Shown here: positions 11,320 to 24,222 of the stretch, piece after piece
How positions within the stretch are numbered: position 1 is the first letter of the stretch
Layout of the letters: each line of letters opens with the position of its first letter
Assembly (NCBI GenBank): GCA_028023455.1
Contig: JAQFVV010012419.1
Location: 1,558,501 to 1,622,500 of the forward strand
From: Epiperipatus broadwayi
Lineage: Eukaryota; Onychophora; Udeonychophora; Euonychophora; Peripatidae
Direction: 5' to 3'
DNA: 64,000 nt
The notes under the pieces: model-generated
Database searches by the model: none
Seen by the model: only the letters and a program-made list of their open reading frames with translations
What the model was told of the DNA's origin: nothing
Program-made: the position numbers and the translations under genes

Positions 11320-12880
11320 ATTTAGTGATTGTCTTCTTTATTTGAAGTTTCTCCAAGTGGCATTTACCAAATAATCTGGAGCTATTAAATTGTCTGTTTG
11401 ATTTTTTTTACAATTTTCTTTAGTTCCATTTTCTGTGGATCCCCCAATTTCCCAATAGTGATTTTACATCATATGTACCATAATATGAAGTACATGAAGA
11501 TTGTAAGCCTTTTTCTGCATAAACATCTTGTTTGACATACTGTTTAATGGGTATAAATTGCCCAAATGGGTTGTTTATCCATCTTGTAAAGAATGTTCTA
11601 TGGTAATTTAATTTATTACATATTATAAATATGTGACCAATGAACTCCTCTTTCCTCCCACACATCTGGCACATAGGGTCTATCTTCTTTATATTTCTTC
11701 AATGTGCCATGTAGGTATTGATGGGAAGGGAGTCCAAGTTATATTTGATTATAAAGTTTTGGCACTTTGGTTCAATGAACCATTAACAAGATTTGTATAT
11801 CACTTGATGATTGGTGATGTCTAATTTTCTGTCAATTATGCATTTTTTTCCATTTAGTAATTTATGTGCTGTCCAGTATTTTATTTTATTTGTGATTAGG
11901 TTTTCTTTTATGTCAATTACCTTTTGAATATTTGTATATAAAGAATTAATCCACTTGTTATTAGCTGGTGGGGACTGATCTGTAGGGATGATGTCTTCTT
12001 TGGGTAATATGGTTGGGTATTTGTTTATTATATTAAATAGTGAGTTATAGTTATTTTGTATAATTAGTGTTTTAATAGAATGGAAAGGTCATTGAAGCTT
12101 CTTGGCATTTGTAATGTTTGGAGACTGATAGCAATGACCTTTCCTCCCCAAAACAGTTTAGTACAAAAGGTATTTACTTTTTGAGTGAATTTTCTGGATG
12201 AGCATATTCCAGCCAAAAAATAGGTAAATTTTTGAAAACACCAGCAAGTTGAGTAGTGTGATGTTACATTGTAATAAGATATATACCTCTGGTAAGTAAA
12301 ATGATAGCTATATTGAGATTAGTAGTGCCTCTTTGATTTGATGCCTCATCACTCTGTTTGATTTGTAAAAGTCAAAACCTTAAAATTTTTGCAGGTTTTT
12401 TTATGAAATTTGATTTTATTCTCTTTCCATTTAGCAATTTCCATGTGGCTGATTTGGTCATGTTAAATTTCAATTTGAAATTGTTGGTATAATTGGATAA
12501 AAAATTTTCTAATTTGGGAATATACTTGCTGAAGGAAGACAGACAAGTACATTGTCCATATAACTGATGTGCCTTATCTCCCATCTGATGGCAAACACAT
12601 ATACTCCTGGAAGAGACCTTTCGATCTCTCTCAGCAGTGGATTGATATATGCTATAAATAATAGTGCACTGATCAGAGATGCCTGAGGAATCAAGATGAA
12701 AGGATAAAACTCAGGAGTGACTTTGTCATTTATTTTAATAAATATGGGTCTATTTGTTAGTAGGTTGGCAATTATTTTAAGGTAGACCCTTGGCACCTCA
12801 TATTCTTGGAGGATGTCTACCAAGATGTTTGGTCTGATGAAGTCAAACCCCACCTCAATATCCAGTTGGATAGCAGTCTA
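11320..12880 (-). pseudogene. L1/Tx1-like LINE remnant: RT domain and C-terminal zinc finger
   Basis: On the minus strand 12853-12509 reads as a reverse transcriptase core. It has FDFIRPNILVDIL near its start, then PQASLISALLFIAYINPLL, a decayed form of the PQG-SPLLF-YINPLL motif. SYMDNVLVCL follows in place of the YADD catalytic box, so one catalytic aspartate is replaced by Asn. A frameshifted continuation at 12584-12372 resembles the segment after the RT core (FLSNYTNNFKLKFNMTKS). Further on, 11674-11590 encodes a C-x2-C-x8-H-x4-C zinc motif (CQMC...HIFIIC), as in the zinc-binding tail of many LINE proteins. Stops and frameshifts separate the parts, so it is inactive. The clade is inferred from the YINPLL and zinc-tail features. 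Confidence 0.85.
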
Positions 12881-13133
12881 TTTAATTCATAAAAATGCAT
12901 ACTGCCTATTTGGATATATTTATTTTGTCATGATATAACTTTCATAAGCCCCAATCAGTATTCAGCTCCATAAACAAACAGTTATGGCCATAATTTTATA
13001 TAGTTCCAATTTGCCAAAGAATAGCTTACAAATAATGTTTACTACATAGATTATGTAAGCATAAAAGTCATAATAATTGATTTTTTAGATATTAATTATT
13101 TGTATTTCAGAATCAAATAATATAATGAACTTG

Positions 13134-13510
13134 TGTTAAACCATTAAGCATCACATGAACTTGTGCTTGTAAAATCAGTATATCACATGATCACCATTTC
13201 TTATGCTTGCTTCTAATTGTTGTTAAAACAGGTAAAACTCATTACATGTATTGCCACGCACAGCAAGATAGAGTGATCAATGGATGCCAGAAGGCTTGTG
13301 CATAAAATCCCCATCTAAGATCTAGTTGAATAGCTCTCAGATCCAAGACTCCTCACTGACGAAGGCCACAAGCCAGAAACTAATCTGGGAATATTGGATG
13401 AGTAGGCACTAGATGGGGATTTTATGCACAAGCCTTCTGGCATCCATTGATTACTCTAGCTTGCTGTATGTGCCAATACATATAATAAGTTTTGCGTGTT
13501 TTAAAATCAG
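13134..13510. mobile_element. Hammerhead retrozyme-like unit in foldback arrangement
   Basis: The arms 13261-13317 and 13410-13466 are inverted copies of each other with few mismatches (contain GGCTTGTGCATAAAATCC). The loop between them holds a hammerhead-like segment at 13341-13399. Sequence further out on both sides also matches the same family at 44.9 and 45.8 kb, for example ATCACCATTTCTTATGCTTG. The family unit is about 442-454 bp where it occurs in tandem. No protein is encoded. It resembles the retrozymes of animals: small non-autonomous retroelements with hammerhead ribozymes. Confidence 0.75.
13341..13399 (+). ncRNA. Type I hammerhead ribozyme, intact core
   Basis: The core CTGACGA (13356-13362) and GAAA (13376-13379) are both intact. 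Helix II is GGC/GCC closing a CACAA loop. Helix III is the short ACT/AAT with one mismatch against the family form ACTAGT. The predicted cleavage site follows C13385. Helix I pairs TCCTCA with TGGGAA (one A-C mismatch), then an internal loop GAC/TA, then ATCCAA with TTGGAT, six perfect pairs. An A-A opposition at the 10.1/11.1 position is unusual. Of the five copies this one keeps the catalytic core best. Confidence 0.78.
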
Positions 13511-16449
13511 TATAGTATTTCTATTTGTAAAAGAAACATTACTGCACTTCATGATATAAACCCTGCTGGGTTTAAACATTGAATTTATTTGTAGATTTGA
13601 ATTGAATCGATTAGTGACGTATAGCAATACTAAAATAATTTTTTTCATGGAAATAGTTTACATTTCTATTGATTAAACACCGCCCTAATAATTGTTAATT
13701 TAAATTTAAAGATACAGATGTGCATTTTACTAATGTTATATATACTGTATATAATAAATTCACCGCATATAAAATAAAATTAAAATTGTATTTGTTTAAA
13801 GTTGAAATTTTCGTAGTGTAAATTTCATTAACTTTTAATGATGGAACCATAAAAAAACCTTTTTACTCCTGATTAATTTTTCTTTTTTTGAATTACATGA
13901 TTTTTATTTATCATATATTGTTAACTTCTTACGATATCAAATGTAATCAGAAATGAGTGACTTTTTTTTTTTAACAACAAACGCAAAATTAAGATAAAAT
14001 TTAAAGCCTTTTCTTTTTTCAATGATGACGTCGCAATGGGTTTTATAATAATAAATAATATACTTGAAAATTCAAATTATGAACAAAAATCAACTGCTTT
14101 TATGAGTGAAATTATTAATTCAGAAAAAAAATCATTTTGAAAGATGCGAATGTATTTTTAAAAGCAAAGTAAAAATACCAGATATAACTGAAAATAAATA
14201 AGGAGGATGTCTTTATTTTTAAAACTGATGATAAAACCAAAATAGTCTTCACTAGTTTTTGCCTCTTTGGATTATCTGTCAAGAATTATAAATATAACAA
14301 TCAATAAAATTATCATAAATACAATGTGGAAAAAAAAAAAGAACTTTTAAGATGTTAAAACGTGTTCAAAATCATATATAAAAATATTAAGACTATATTT
14401 TTCTGCAACTATTGACATATGTGAAAGTTGAAGATTAAAGAATCAAAATAGCTAGCAATAAAAAGCATCAAGCTGTTATTAAATCAATGTGAAACACAAA
14501 TAAATTTAATGTTGAAATTGTCCTGTACTGGTCATTTTATGCACTGACCTAATTTATCAGATAAATACATAATGCCCTGAAGGGTTGAGGATGAAATAAA
14601 AAAAAAGGCACAAAGATAAATAGATTCAATAACACATCACTATTCAGAAATAAAGTTCAAAAACCCTACACAATATAGTCCATGACAAATTAATAAACTC
14701 AAGAACCCAAGGTCCTTGAATCAACCCTTCTGATATTAGAGTGTCATATGATAGCCAAATAATGATTTTCAATTAATAATTAATTTAAATAATTATTCTT
14801 CAGAAATATAAATAAGATCACAAAGAGTAAATAAAAAAAATAAAATGTTATTGTTCAGGAATTTATAGGAAATTCAAGCACTGAAAATGACATAACTGGT
14901 CATGAACCCATGACTCATGAGCTTCAAAATATGCTACTCTACCACAGCATATACTGGTCACCAAGAATTAATACCACAATCTAATAATAATAAATGTAAC
15001 ATAATAATATGTCTATTTATTTGTCCACACATATGTTAATCACATTCCATAAAAAAAAAAAATTCAATATTGTTTTATTTTATTTTTTAATAGAGAATTT
15101 CAAAATATCTATTTTCTCATATCATTAATAGTTGCATTGAATTATGACTTGAGTATAATATGTAAAAAATAAATTATTTAAGAAAATATTTTAATAATTA
15201 GCATTAGTAGGTAGTAAAATTACCAATGTTTGTGATTGATATAAATCATATATTAAACAGATAAAATTTAAAAATTAGAGATGTAACTAATTAACTTTGT
15301 TATCTGGGAAGCAATAAGTAGGTTAGCCTGGTAGTGGACTCAAGAATTAATCATTTTTAGATTAATCTTAAATAAGATTTAAAAAATGTCAATTTTTTTT
15401 GACCAACTGAATACAACTCCCTGGAATCAGTTCATTACTTTCATGATTGAATAAAAATATTGAAGGATTTCCAGGAAAACTGACCATCCATTTTTTTGAA
15501 CCAACAAATGAATAGGTGTAAATGTTTTACATCTTAGATTTAAAACTTAATATATCATTCTTTTAACATATACTACAATGATTTGAAAAAAGGAGTAGAA
15601 AAATTTTCAGTAGTAAAATAAAAGCACTGTTTATTATATTTTGGTTAATTAATGGTAGTATTTCTGTTTAAAACTTACAATATTTTTATAGATAAAATTT
15701 CTTAATAGCTCTATTTGATTAATATTATTTTTGTAATATTTGCAATAAAATAATTTTATTCTACATTGTCCTGATTTTTATAATTTACAAAATATTTTCT
15801 ATCTATAAATGTGTATATCTTTAAAATATTTATAAAAAGTTATCTTTTAATGGTTTTTATCACAGTTTTCTAAAAGGAAGAAAAGATTACAAATTATGTT
15901 GGATTAACTGTAGTAAATCTTTTTTTTTAATAAAAAACAATTGGCATTTAAAATTTTATATTCTGTAAATTAAATAAAAATCATAAAGTAAATAGAATTG
16001 TTAAATTAAGAAAGATAAAATAGAAACATGGCACTCATATCAGTAAGCACTATTAATTGACAGATTTTTTCTAAATAGTGTTTTTATTTTATATTGCTTC
16101 TTAATATACTGTAATATGCTTTATACTATTATTTAATGAGTATGCATATTTAAATTAAAGTAAAAATATTTAAGTAAATCATTAAAGAAATAATAATCAA
16201 ATTGTTTAATGCTCAGAGTTAATAGGTTCAAACACTGAAAGCTACAGATAGAATCTGCCATTCTATGATTGCACTGAAGCATGTACATCAGTAAATTATG
16301 ACACATGCTAAAACAATAAAGTCTGGCACAAATGAAAGTTAAAATATTTTCCTCTGCTCATAATTTTTTTTCTATTCTAGAAGGGACCAAATTTATTATA
16401 ATAAAATAAACATTATTGAACTTTCATTTAAAATTTGCTTATATATTTT
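13511..16449. other. A+T-rich stretch without identifiable genes
   Basis: A TGACGTC (CRE-like) word lies at about 14025, but nothing around it supports a promoter. No domain-bearing frame, repeat boundary or RNA gene was recognised. Confidence 0.55.
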
Positions 16450-16540
16450 GTCTTGCATTAGTGGTCGAGAGGTCAGCGTGATTGCCTTGCACTTGCAGGC
16501 AGTTGCCTGAGTTGCAGGTTCACATCCCGGATGATTCTAT
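16450..16540 (+). mobile_element. tRNA-derived SINE fragment
   Basis: Second copy of the tRNA-like sequence at 6321. Box A is TGGTCGAGAGG (16462-16472) and box B is GGTTCACATCC (16517-16527), close to the pol III consensus. The segment between the boxes is about 45 bases and includes TGCCTTGCACTTGCAGGCA, a self-complementary arm like an anticodon stem-loop. A+T-rich sequence follows, so any body or tail is lost or short. Confidence 0.75.
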
Positions 16541-18099
16541 GACACTTAAAAAAAATAATAATGCACATTTAAATATTTCTAATACTAATTATATAAAAGA
16601 TAGTTAATTGACAACAGTTAGAAAAACACGATTTCAAAATTAATCTTAATTCTAAACTGGACATATTTTTTTTAGCATTTTTTGTTCTAAAAATGGGGTA
16701 TTTTAACATCTCATATGAAATAGTTGGATATTTAAAATTCTAACATTTTGCTATTGAAAATAAATAACACTTTTCATATAGAATAAAAAGTATTGTAATA
16801 TTTCAAAGAATGGGAAAAAAAAGATTCATAAAATATTTGATCTACTAAATTATAGATAGATAAGTAATTGAAATTTTAACACTCTAAAATATTTGTACTT
16901 ATGAAATAAATAATTGAAATATATGGAATACAAATATAGTATTTAAACTGTAAGATATTTCAAAAGATGCTATAAAAGACCAATAAAATATTGACAAAAA
17001 TTGTCAATCAAAATTGTAAAATCTTTACATTGTTTGATTATGATAAATATTTAAAAAATCAAATAAAATAACAATAATATTTATTACTCACTTATTATAT
17101 TGTACAACAATATAAAATAATATTGAAAGTAAAGATTTTTCCAGGAAAAAGATTCTGTAAGGCAGATCAAATTCTCTTTTGTGATGCTGGGGAAAATATG
17201 GATTGCTTTTTGATCACACCTGCCACCTACAGAAAACTACTGAAACTATAAAATACTGAAAACAGACTAATGAATAAATCTTTAAAAATTGAGATTGAGA
17301 CTAAGCATTAGAAAAATAACTCAAAGTTTTCATGGAAGCTAACTGTGAACAGTAACAATGTTCAACCATAACACTACAAAATGTTTCAGTTGTATTTAAA
17401 GCAAATTTAAATTTTATTGCCATGGTATTTATTCTAATTACTTATCTTTTTAAAATAAATATAAAACATTTAATAAATTTATATCATGAAAACAACTCAA
17501 ACAATTATCTGAATGCTCATTCCATCATTATATTCCAAATCCTTTATAACTTTTTAAAGCAGGACATTTTTATTTGATAAATACTGTTTTTAAACCATTG
17601 ACAAACTGAATCTTCATTTATAATAAGAAAAGGCAACTATATAAAAAAATAAAGATATAAAAGAGCTTCAAAGTTAATGTAATATTTATTCTGAAAAAAT
17701 GTAAACATGATTTGAAGTGGTAATTTTAAAGGAAACTGCATTAAAATTTTGCATCAACATCTGAGTTTATAAGATGAAATCACTAGTAATCAATTAGTTT
17801 TTCTACCCAGATGATAAGATGCAGATAAAACATTAATCTGAAATTCTACTTCAGTGCTGCTTTGAATATAAAAAATTTTCAGATTATAAAAATAAATTTT
17901 TTATCCACTTTTACTGAAATGTAAATTGTTTTAAGATAAATAAAATAAAAATTTTAAAGAAATATTTTATCCACTTTTAAAAAGTAAATTTTCTTCAACT
18001 TTCACAGTTTCTTAATATAACTGTGATCAAAAATATTGTGAAAGCTGAATAACATTTATTTTTAACTTTTTAGTATACTTATGTAAATAAAAGCATTTC
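16541..18099. other. A+T-rich stretch without identifiable genes
   Basis: No recognisable coding or repeat boundary signal was found. Confidence 0.55.
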
Positions 18100-18900
18100 T
18101 CTAGCTCTTCTGCAATTCAATATTTTCCTACCATTCACTAGGAGCAATTAGAAGTGTTCAATATTGTAATTTTAGTATTAAAACCTTTATTCAGTATTAT
18201 AAATCATTAAATTGTTTTGATTTGTGAGAAATATAAGTTTACAAATAAAAAACATTCTAAAAAATATATTTGTATTTCCAGGTATAAAAATTAACAATAA
18301 AGTAAAATACATAATGAGATCAACAGCTTAGTTAATTGTCTTAACACCTATTGAGAAAAAAGGATATTAATGAAATTTTTGTTAAATTAATTCCATTTTT
18401 TAAATGTGAAAGAATAACTGTGAAATCATCATTAAGATAAGAAATGTTGGTCTAAAATTTAAAATTGCTTTTATACTTAATAAATGGTCAAAAAAATTCA
18501 ATACTATGGTCGTTGTCAGAATAAAATGACCATAATGATAACAGTTTCAAATTTCTTAATTTGTATTTTTAAAAATGACACATATTTAAAATATATATAT
18601 GTGTAAACATGAATATATTTCCTTTTTAATAATTACTACATAAATATTTAGTAAAAATATTTAAATGAACTACAAAGTTATGCAATTTTTTTTTGATTAC
18701 TAACACCAAAAAAGGAGTTTATACATTTGTTTATACACCCAAGATCAAAGGATCTACCAAACAGTGATGCTTTAGGTTTTAGTTGGTTTGTATGTAGTTT
18801 TTCTCTGTCAACTGCACACATCTTCAAATTTTTTAAATCACTATTTACTTCATTTTGAAGTTTTACCACCAAACAAATATCAAAGTAGAAAAACAACACT
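18100..18900. repeat. Old duplicated segment, copy 2
   Basis: Partner of 8170-8866 (see there). The minus-strand frame 18914-18678 encodes 78 residues including SLFGRSFDLGCINKCINSFF, alignable with the frame at 8902-8630. The corresponding sequence continues past the point where the TRIM is inserted in copy 1. Confidence 0.6.
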
Positions 18901-20020
18901 AAAGGGAGCTGCAAAAGAGTGATTTTAAGCTGAAGCTAAATAATGCCATCACAGAATTTGCACCAATCATCAAGAGAAGTTTTTATTTCAGTTTTGTATA
19001 TTTCTAGAAATTAAATTTAGATACAGTTTAATAGTATAGATGGCATTACCATAAAGAGTAGTAAATACTATATACAAATTAAATGTTTTGTTAAAATTGT
19101 TTACAACCTCTAAAATAATGCATTACCAATATATGTGTGCACAAAGTGAGTAAAAATTGAGTACAAAATTGTCCAAGCAAACAAATAAAACATGGAGTAA
19201 AATATATAAAAAATATTAACACAATTCATCTTATTCGTTTCTAAATAATTATTACTCACTGTTTTTTCCCCTCAATTCTATTTTACAAATATTTGCACAA
19301 ATTAATTGATTTCTTACAAGTGAAACACCATCTTTGAAAATTTTGTTGAACATTAGAAACTTTGGAATGATAGGTATTTGGACTTAAAATGAATATTCAA
19401 CAATAAAATTGGAGAAAGGTATATTTAGGAAGTCTTAATCTAATAAATAAAAATGAAGTAAAATCTGTGGAAATTATTATAAAACGAAAATAAAGCATCA
19501 ATGATTAAAATCCATAATCAGATGGAACACATTATATAACTTTGTTAAAAAATAATAATACTGTTTATTAAAACAAATACATTCACTACATTTAAATACA
19601 AGTCAAAATATACTTACACAAATACAAATGGCATTCTTCTCCTACTAAATGCTAATTGCACTTTTATGTAGAAGAAATTTTTTATATATTTATATGTAGT
19701 TTTAAACAATATAAAATATAATAAAAATAGCAACAATGATAAATTACATTTCTATAATACATTATGTATTAAAAATATTGATTATATATCATTAGATAGT
19801 CATATATATACTAATGTGCTCTCTTTTACCCTCTTTTATATATATTTTAATTTTTTTTTTTATTTCCCTATAATATTGCAAACTTTTTAATTTAGGAACC
19901 TAATGATTTCTTATTATAGTTCCATATTTATTATAATATTGTATATTAAAATTATGCATATATCTGTTTTCATATATATTGTTTACAACAACTCCCCTCA
20001 TATACCCTTTAATGCAGAGG
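18901..20020. other. A+T-rich stretch without identifiable genes
   Basis: Poly-T runs and short TA tracts dominate. No coding signal was found. Confidence 0.55.
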
Positions 20021-20024
20021 AAGT

Positions 20025-20075
20025 TAAAAATGCTCTGATGAAGACTGTAGGATAGTCAAAACTATCAGGAAAATA
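20025..20075 (+). ncRNA. Hammerhead-like remnant, probably a PLE tip
   Basis: CTGATGA (20035-20041) is followed by a hairpin GACT...AGTC and then AAAAC where a hammerhead needs GAAAC. Helix I is poor. The order matches hammerhead motifs known from PLE terminal repeats, but one core base (G12) is changed and no PLE coding sequence was recognised next to it. I treat it as a decayed copy. Confidence 0.35.
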
Positions 20076-20461
20076 AAGAAATATATTTAAAATTTTTGAA
20101 TTAAAGTATATATGAGAAGAATTATTGTAAAATATATATATAAATATAAGAAGAAATGCAAAGAAATCAAAGGAGAAGAATAAGAATATATCTATTTTCC
20201 TTGGACACTTTTCAAATTGTTTTATATAAGGTTTTTTGAAAGTATTATTACATTTTTTTTCTCTACAATTAAATAATCAAAAAGTTGGATGAATAATAAA
20301 ATATTATTTTGGTGTCTACTTTTTTTCTTTTTGATATAATTTATTTTATTAGATCAATTGTTTTTTTTTGCAGTAATGTTAGTCTAATAATATTAGAAAA
20401 GCTTTCAAAAAAATCTTTATTACATATCTCAATAAAGATTCACATAAAGATTTATATATAA

Positions 20462-21257
20462 TAAGGGTGGGCAATTGTTTTGGCTTAGGGGCCACTTTGT
20501 GGAAGTGGAGAACCACTCCTTTTAAAATAGTTGCATTCATTAATTAACTTTGCATTTCAGAAAAGGTATAAATTGTATCATAAAAATCAATAAATATAAA
20601 TTAAATAAAATACACTGCTTAATAAACTCACCATCCAAAAAAGGCTGGTTGTGTTTAGCAAGGTTGTAGGATACCATGAAACTTGCTTCTATAGCACTAT
20701 TTTGAAGTGTTGATTGCTTTGTAAATAATGTTTTTTTGCATCTTCAGTCTTTTCACACACTCTGCAGCTATTATTTTGCATTCTTCCTGGGAAAGTTTAC
20801 AGCCAAATTTGCTATGTTTTGTTTTGTGGTGTCATTTCATATTGTACTTCTTAAATATGATTATCATTTCATGACACAATAAACACACTGCTTTATTCCC
20901 TGTATTACCGAAGAAATATTTGTTTGTCAATTTTTTATTAAACACATGACATTCATCACCGATTTTACATTTTTTTCTGAGAGTTCATGGTTTCACTAAA
21001 ATTGGAAATTTATATATTTATTGTTGCAAAGACAAAATTGAAATTAACCAGATCAACCAGAAAAGCACTGTGCATTGTATCTACACTGTGCATGCATATT
21101 AACATAGTCATCCTAGTGGAAAATATGAGACAAATCTTTGGTTGTGCCTGGGAAGAAAATCTTGGTTCAAGGCGGATTTTTATGATTGTCATGGTGGGCC
21201 ACAAAAAACTCTTACTGGGCTACATGGGGTCTACAGGTCACTATTTGCTGACCCCTG
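20462..21257 (-). mobile_element. hAT transposon, internally deleted, with 8-bp target duplication
   Basis: The ends are imperfect inverted repeats of the hAT type: TAAGGGTGGGCAATTG on the left, and on the right the complement of CAGGGGTCAGCAAATAG. They are flanked by a perfect 8-bp direct duplication, ATATATAA (20454-20461 and 21258-21265), the length made by hAT transposases. At 796 bp it is far too short for a full transposase. It retains only the N-terminal BED-finger region on the minus strand, so it needs a transposase supplied elsewhere. Confidence 0.93.
20625..20985 (-). pseudogene. hAT (Charlie-like) transposase fragment, BED zinc finger
   Basis: The minus-strand translation reads KIGDECHVFNKKLTNKYFF, then KAVCLLCHEMIIIFKKYNMK, a stop, and HHKTKH. 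The C-x2-C followed by H-x4-H-type spacing is that of a BED zinc finger, a DNA-binding module. The surrounding words are typical of hAT transposases related to vertebrate Charlie and GTF2IRD2/FAM200-type proteins. Downstream codons continue the resemblance (LSQEECKIIAAECVKRLKMQ). In-frame stops follow the finger, and the catalytic RNase H-like domain and dimerisation region are absent. It is a dead fragment inside the hAT element. Confidence 0.82.
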
Positions 21258-21329
21258 ATATATAACATTAAGAATATTTAAAGGAAAAATATATTTGATT
21301 TTGTAGAACATTGTTATAAAATATCCACA

Positions 21330-21910
21330 TTTATTAATTAGTATGTTAATATGTGTTTCCAAGATATTTTTTCATTTGTCATCATTCCAAGATAGCTAAT
21401 ATAATTTACTTGATACGATTTTATATATTTATCATCATTACATATTATGTTATTATCATATATAAACTCAAGTGAATGAAGATGTATATCAATATTTTTA
21501 TATTTCATGTGAGGAGAACATATTAACATACATTTTGTTTTTTCTCCATTTATATATATTCCTCTCTAGAAGCACTAAAAGACAATTTTCTTCAGAGTTT
21601 CTTGTCATTCTTTAATTTCAATATCAATATTGTTATTTACACTCTAATAATGAGTATCAACTGCATATTGATATATTGATTCTTCAATATTAATATTTTT
21701 TAACTCATTTATGAAATCAAAAACAACCATGCGCTAAGTATAGAACCTTGAAGAATTCCATATAAAGTTTTTGCTCATTACTTAATACACTTATATTTTT
21801 GATAAGATGATAATTAAACTACTAAAAACAATGACTGATAAAATCAAAGCTTAATAAGACATCCTTGGAAAATTTTATGAATTTTTTTAAAAGACTAATA
21901 AAGTCGTTAT
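21330..21910 (-). pseudogene. LINE remnant (Jockey/CR1-type RT)
   Basis: On the minus strand about 21790-21700 reads GILQGSILSAxLF, a decayed PQGSILSPLLF motif. It is followed by FINELKNI and YAVDTHY in place of YADDT. The open frame 21529-21338 continues with KTKCMLICSP... and YLGMMTNEKISWKHIL, matching the YLG-x-ID-x-LSW-x-HI segment that follows the catalytic core in Jockey/CR1-type reverse transcriptases. Stops and a frameshift interrupt it and both ends are lost. Confidence 0.78.
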
Positions 21911-24222
21911 AATAAACTGTCAGAGATTAAAATATTTTTGCTATGAGATTCCGTAAAGTTTTTACATTGTATATCTTATTTTTCCCCCAATTCCAGTCTT
22001 AAGATTTTTGCTTGGAATTATGTTATTACGCTAAAATGTTATTAAAACAGAAAATAAATATTTGTAGTATATTCTTGTTGAATATATTAACTTTACTAAT
22101 AAAACACTATTCAATTAGTGCAAGTTTTATTTATTTTATTTTATATATAAACAAATGACTTTTTTTAGTGTTTGCGTAGCTTTTGTTTGTCTCTGACTTT
22201 TTAAAGTGTGCGTGCAAGATAAAGATAAATTGTTATTGAACATTCCTGGCCTCAACAGGGTTTCTTGTATAATGTGAAGTAGTCGCATATTAAAAAGATT
22301 TGGTTGCTCAGCTCTTACATCCATAACATTTGAACATTTCATCTTGAAAGACCATTTATCAATATAAAAAAAATTTGAGAACAACAAATAATTAAAGATT
22401 TAAACTTTTATAAAGATTACAAAAAATAATCTTGAAATAAAAAAATAAATAATGATAAAAAAAATCCATTTCCTTTAAATGTTTTTGTTAAGAAAAAACT
22501 CTATTAGCTCTTACAAATCAGACAATATTTACTCATTTTTAATAATAAAACTGATAAAAAAGAGAGCCAACTTAAAGTTATTAATAATTTAAATTCTAAA
22601 TGCAAATTCTCACATATATATATTTTACAATTATTTATTTCGCTATTCGAGTTTTACTACTAAAGATCTCACAATATAATGGTCAATACATTTATTTATA
22701 AACAGAATTTAAATCTGTTTGATGCCTGCAAATGTTTATAGATAGCCAAAAAATTTTCAACAAAATTTTATTTTTATATAGCTTTTCCGTAATCGTTTCA
22801 GTTTATCAAATGTTGACTGGAAAATTGAATAAACAAAAACAATTCTCTATTTTGGACTATCCAATGTAAGTTTGGGGAATTAAATTGTTAACATATAGTT
22901 GTGCAGTTTAATCTATATCCCAGAGTTTTTCTACTTTTGATTTTTATCCATGAGAATATGAAAAGTCAAAGCTAGAACCAATCTGGAAAATACCTTTAAT
23001 TCTTTTTTTAAGGCTGAAATTCAGAAAAACTTAAGATGTGAATCACAAGCCACTATGCTCTTATAGTTATATATTTCTGGTACCAGTATTTATAATAAAT
23101 ATTTTAGTAATTTCAGCTCTGTTCTAAACGTAAGCACTATTTTCCTCTTATAAGTACTGGTTACTCAAATACATAACAGGTAGTGCTAGAATAGAAAGAC
23201 ATTACAGCAAGATAAACAATTCTTTAATATTATTCACCAGATTTAGTTAGATGTGGACAAGAATAATGATTAGAATAAAAAAGCAAGATTGCAATTTAAT
23301 GAATTCATTAGAACTAATAAATATCTCCACATGCTAAATCCATGGCTTATTTTTAATTGTATTACAGTGATTATTGACCTAATCAAGACTGTTAGTAATT
23401 GTACCAAGAGAATAAAAGAGCTAATAATTAGAAGGATCCCAAAGTTGAACCAGCTTTATAATGCTATACATTTGATAAAATGATTATGTAATTAAATTTG
23501 AATATAGAAACAGTAATTTGTTTATTTCAAATTGTACTAATAAGTCTTTGCCAAAAAGTGCCCCAATTAATATAAATCAATGGTGGTATCCATGAATCAA
23601 TTTTATTTTGTTTAAGATTGTTCAAGATATAATAATTCTTTTTAATGTTTTTAGTTGTCATAAAGCTGTAAAATACTGATTAGACTTTGATTAAAATAGA
23701 TGCTTAAATTTATGAAAAATAATTCTTAAAAAAGCTCAACAAAATTCAGAGAACAAAATAGCTTTTAGGCGGAAATTATATTTCTATTGTTGCAATATTG
23801 GGAACTTAAGAAATATTAGGTGATAGTTTTTATGAAATATTTATCTAGAACTTAAACATAAAGTAGATGGCAAAACTACAGAGAATTTGCTCATGAAAAG
23901 AATAATTCTTCTCATGTAGATTTGAAAACATTAGTAATTCTCACAGTTTTGATAGAGCTTAAATTTTAAGAACACTGAATTCTAAGAGTTTTGATGGTTT
24001 TAAGTGATGAACTGAATCATAACAGTGAGTAAGTACTGGAGGAAAAAAAATCAGTAAAATTTAAAAGCTTGTCATATATAATATTAAAATTGTGACAAAA
24101 AAAGTCAAAATAATTACAAAAAAGAAAAAACATCACCCACAGTGAAATATTCTGAATTATATAAAAATATAAACAAACTTTTAAATAAAAAATAAAATTA
24201 TTATTTTTTATATATATTTGAT
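21911..24222. other. Stretch without identifiable genes
   Basis: Minus frame 22387-22136 (83 residues, containing PNLFNMRLLHIIQETLLRPG) and plus frame 23289-23483 are open, but no family is recognised and their boundaries are not supported by clear splice sites. I do not call them genes. Confidence 0.5.

Noticed and set aside
22136-22387. 83-residue minus-strand frame with more balanced codons
   Set aside because: A possible donor and acceptor exist but do not define a sensible exon, and no family is recognised.
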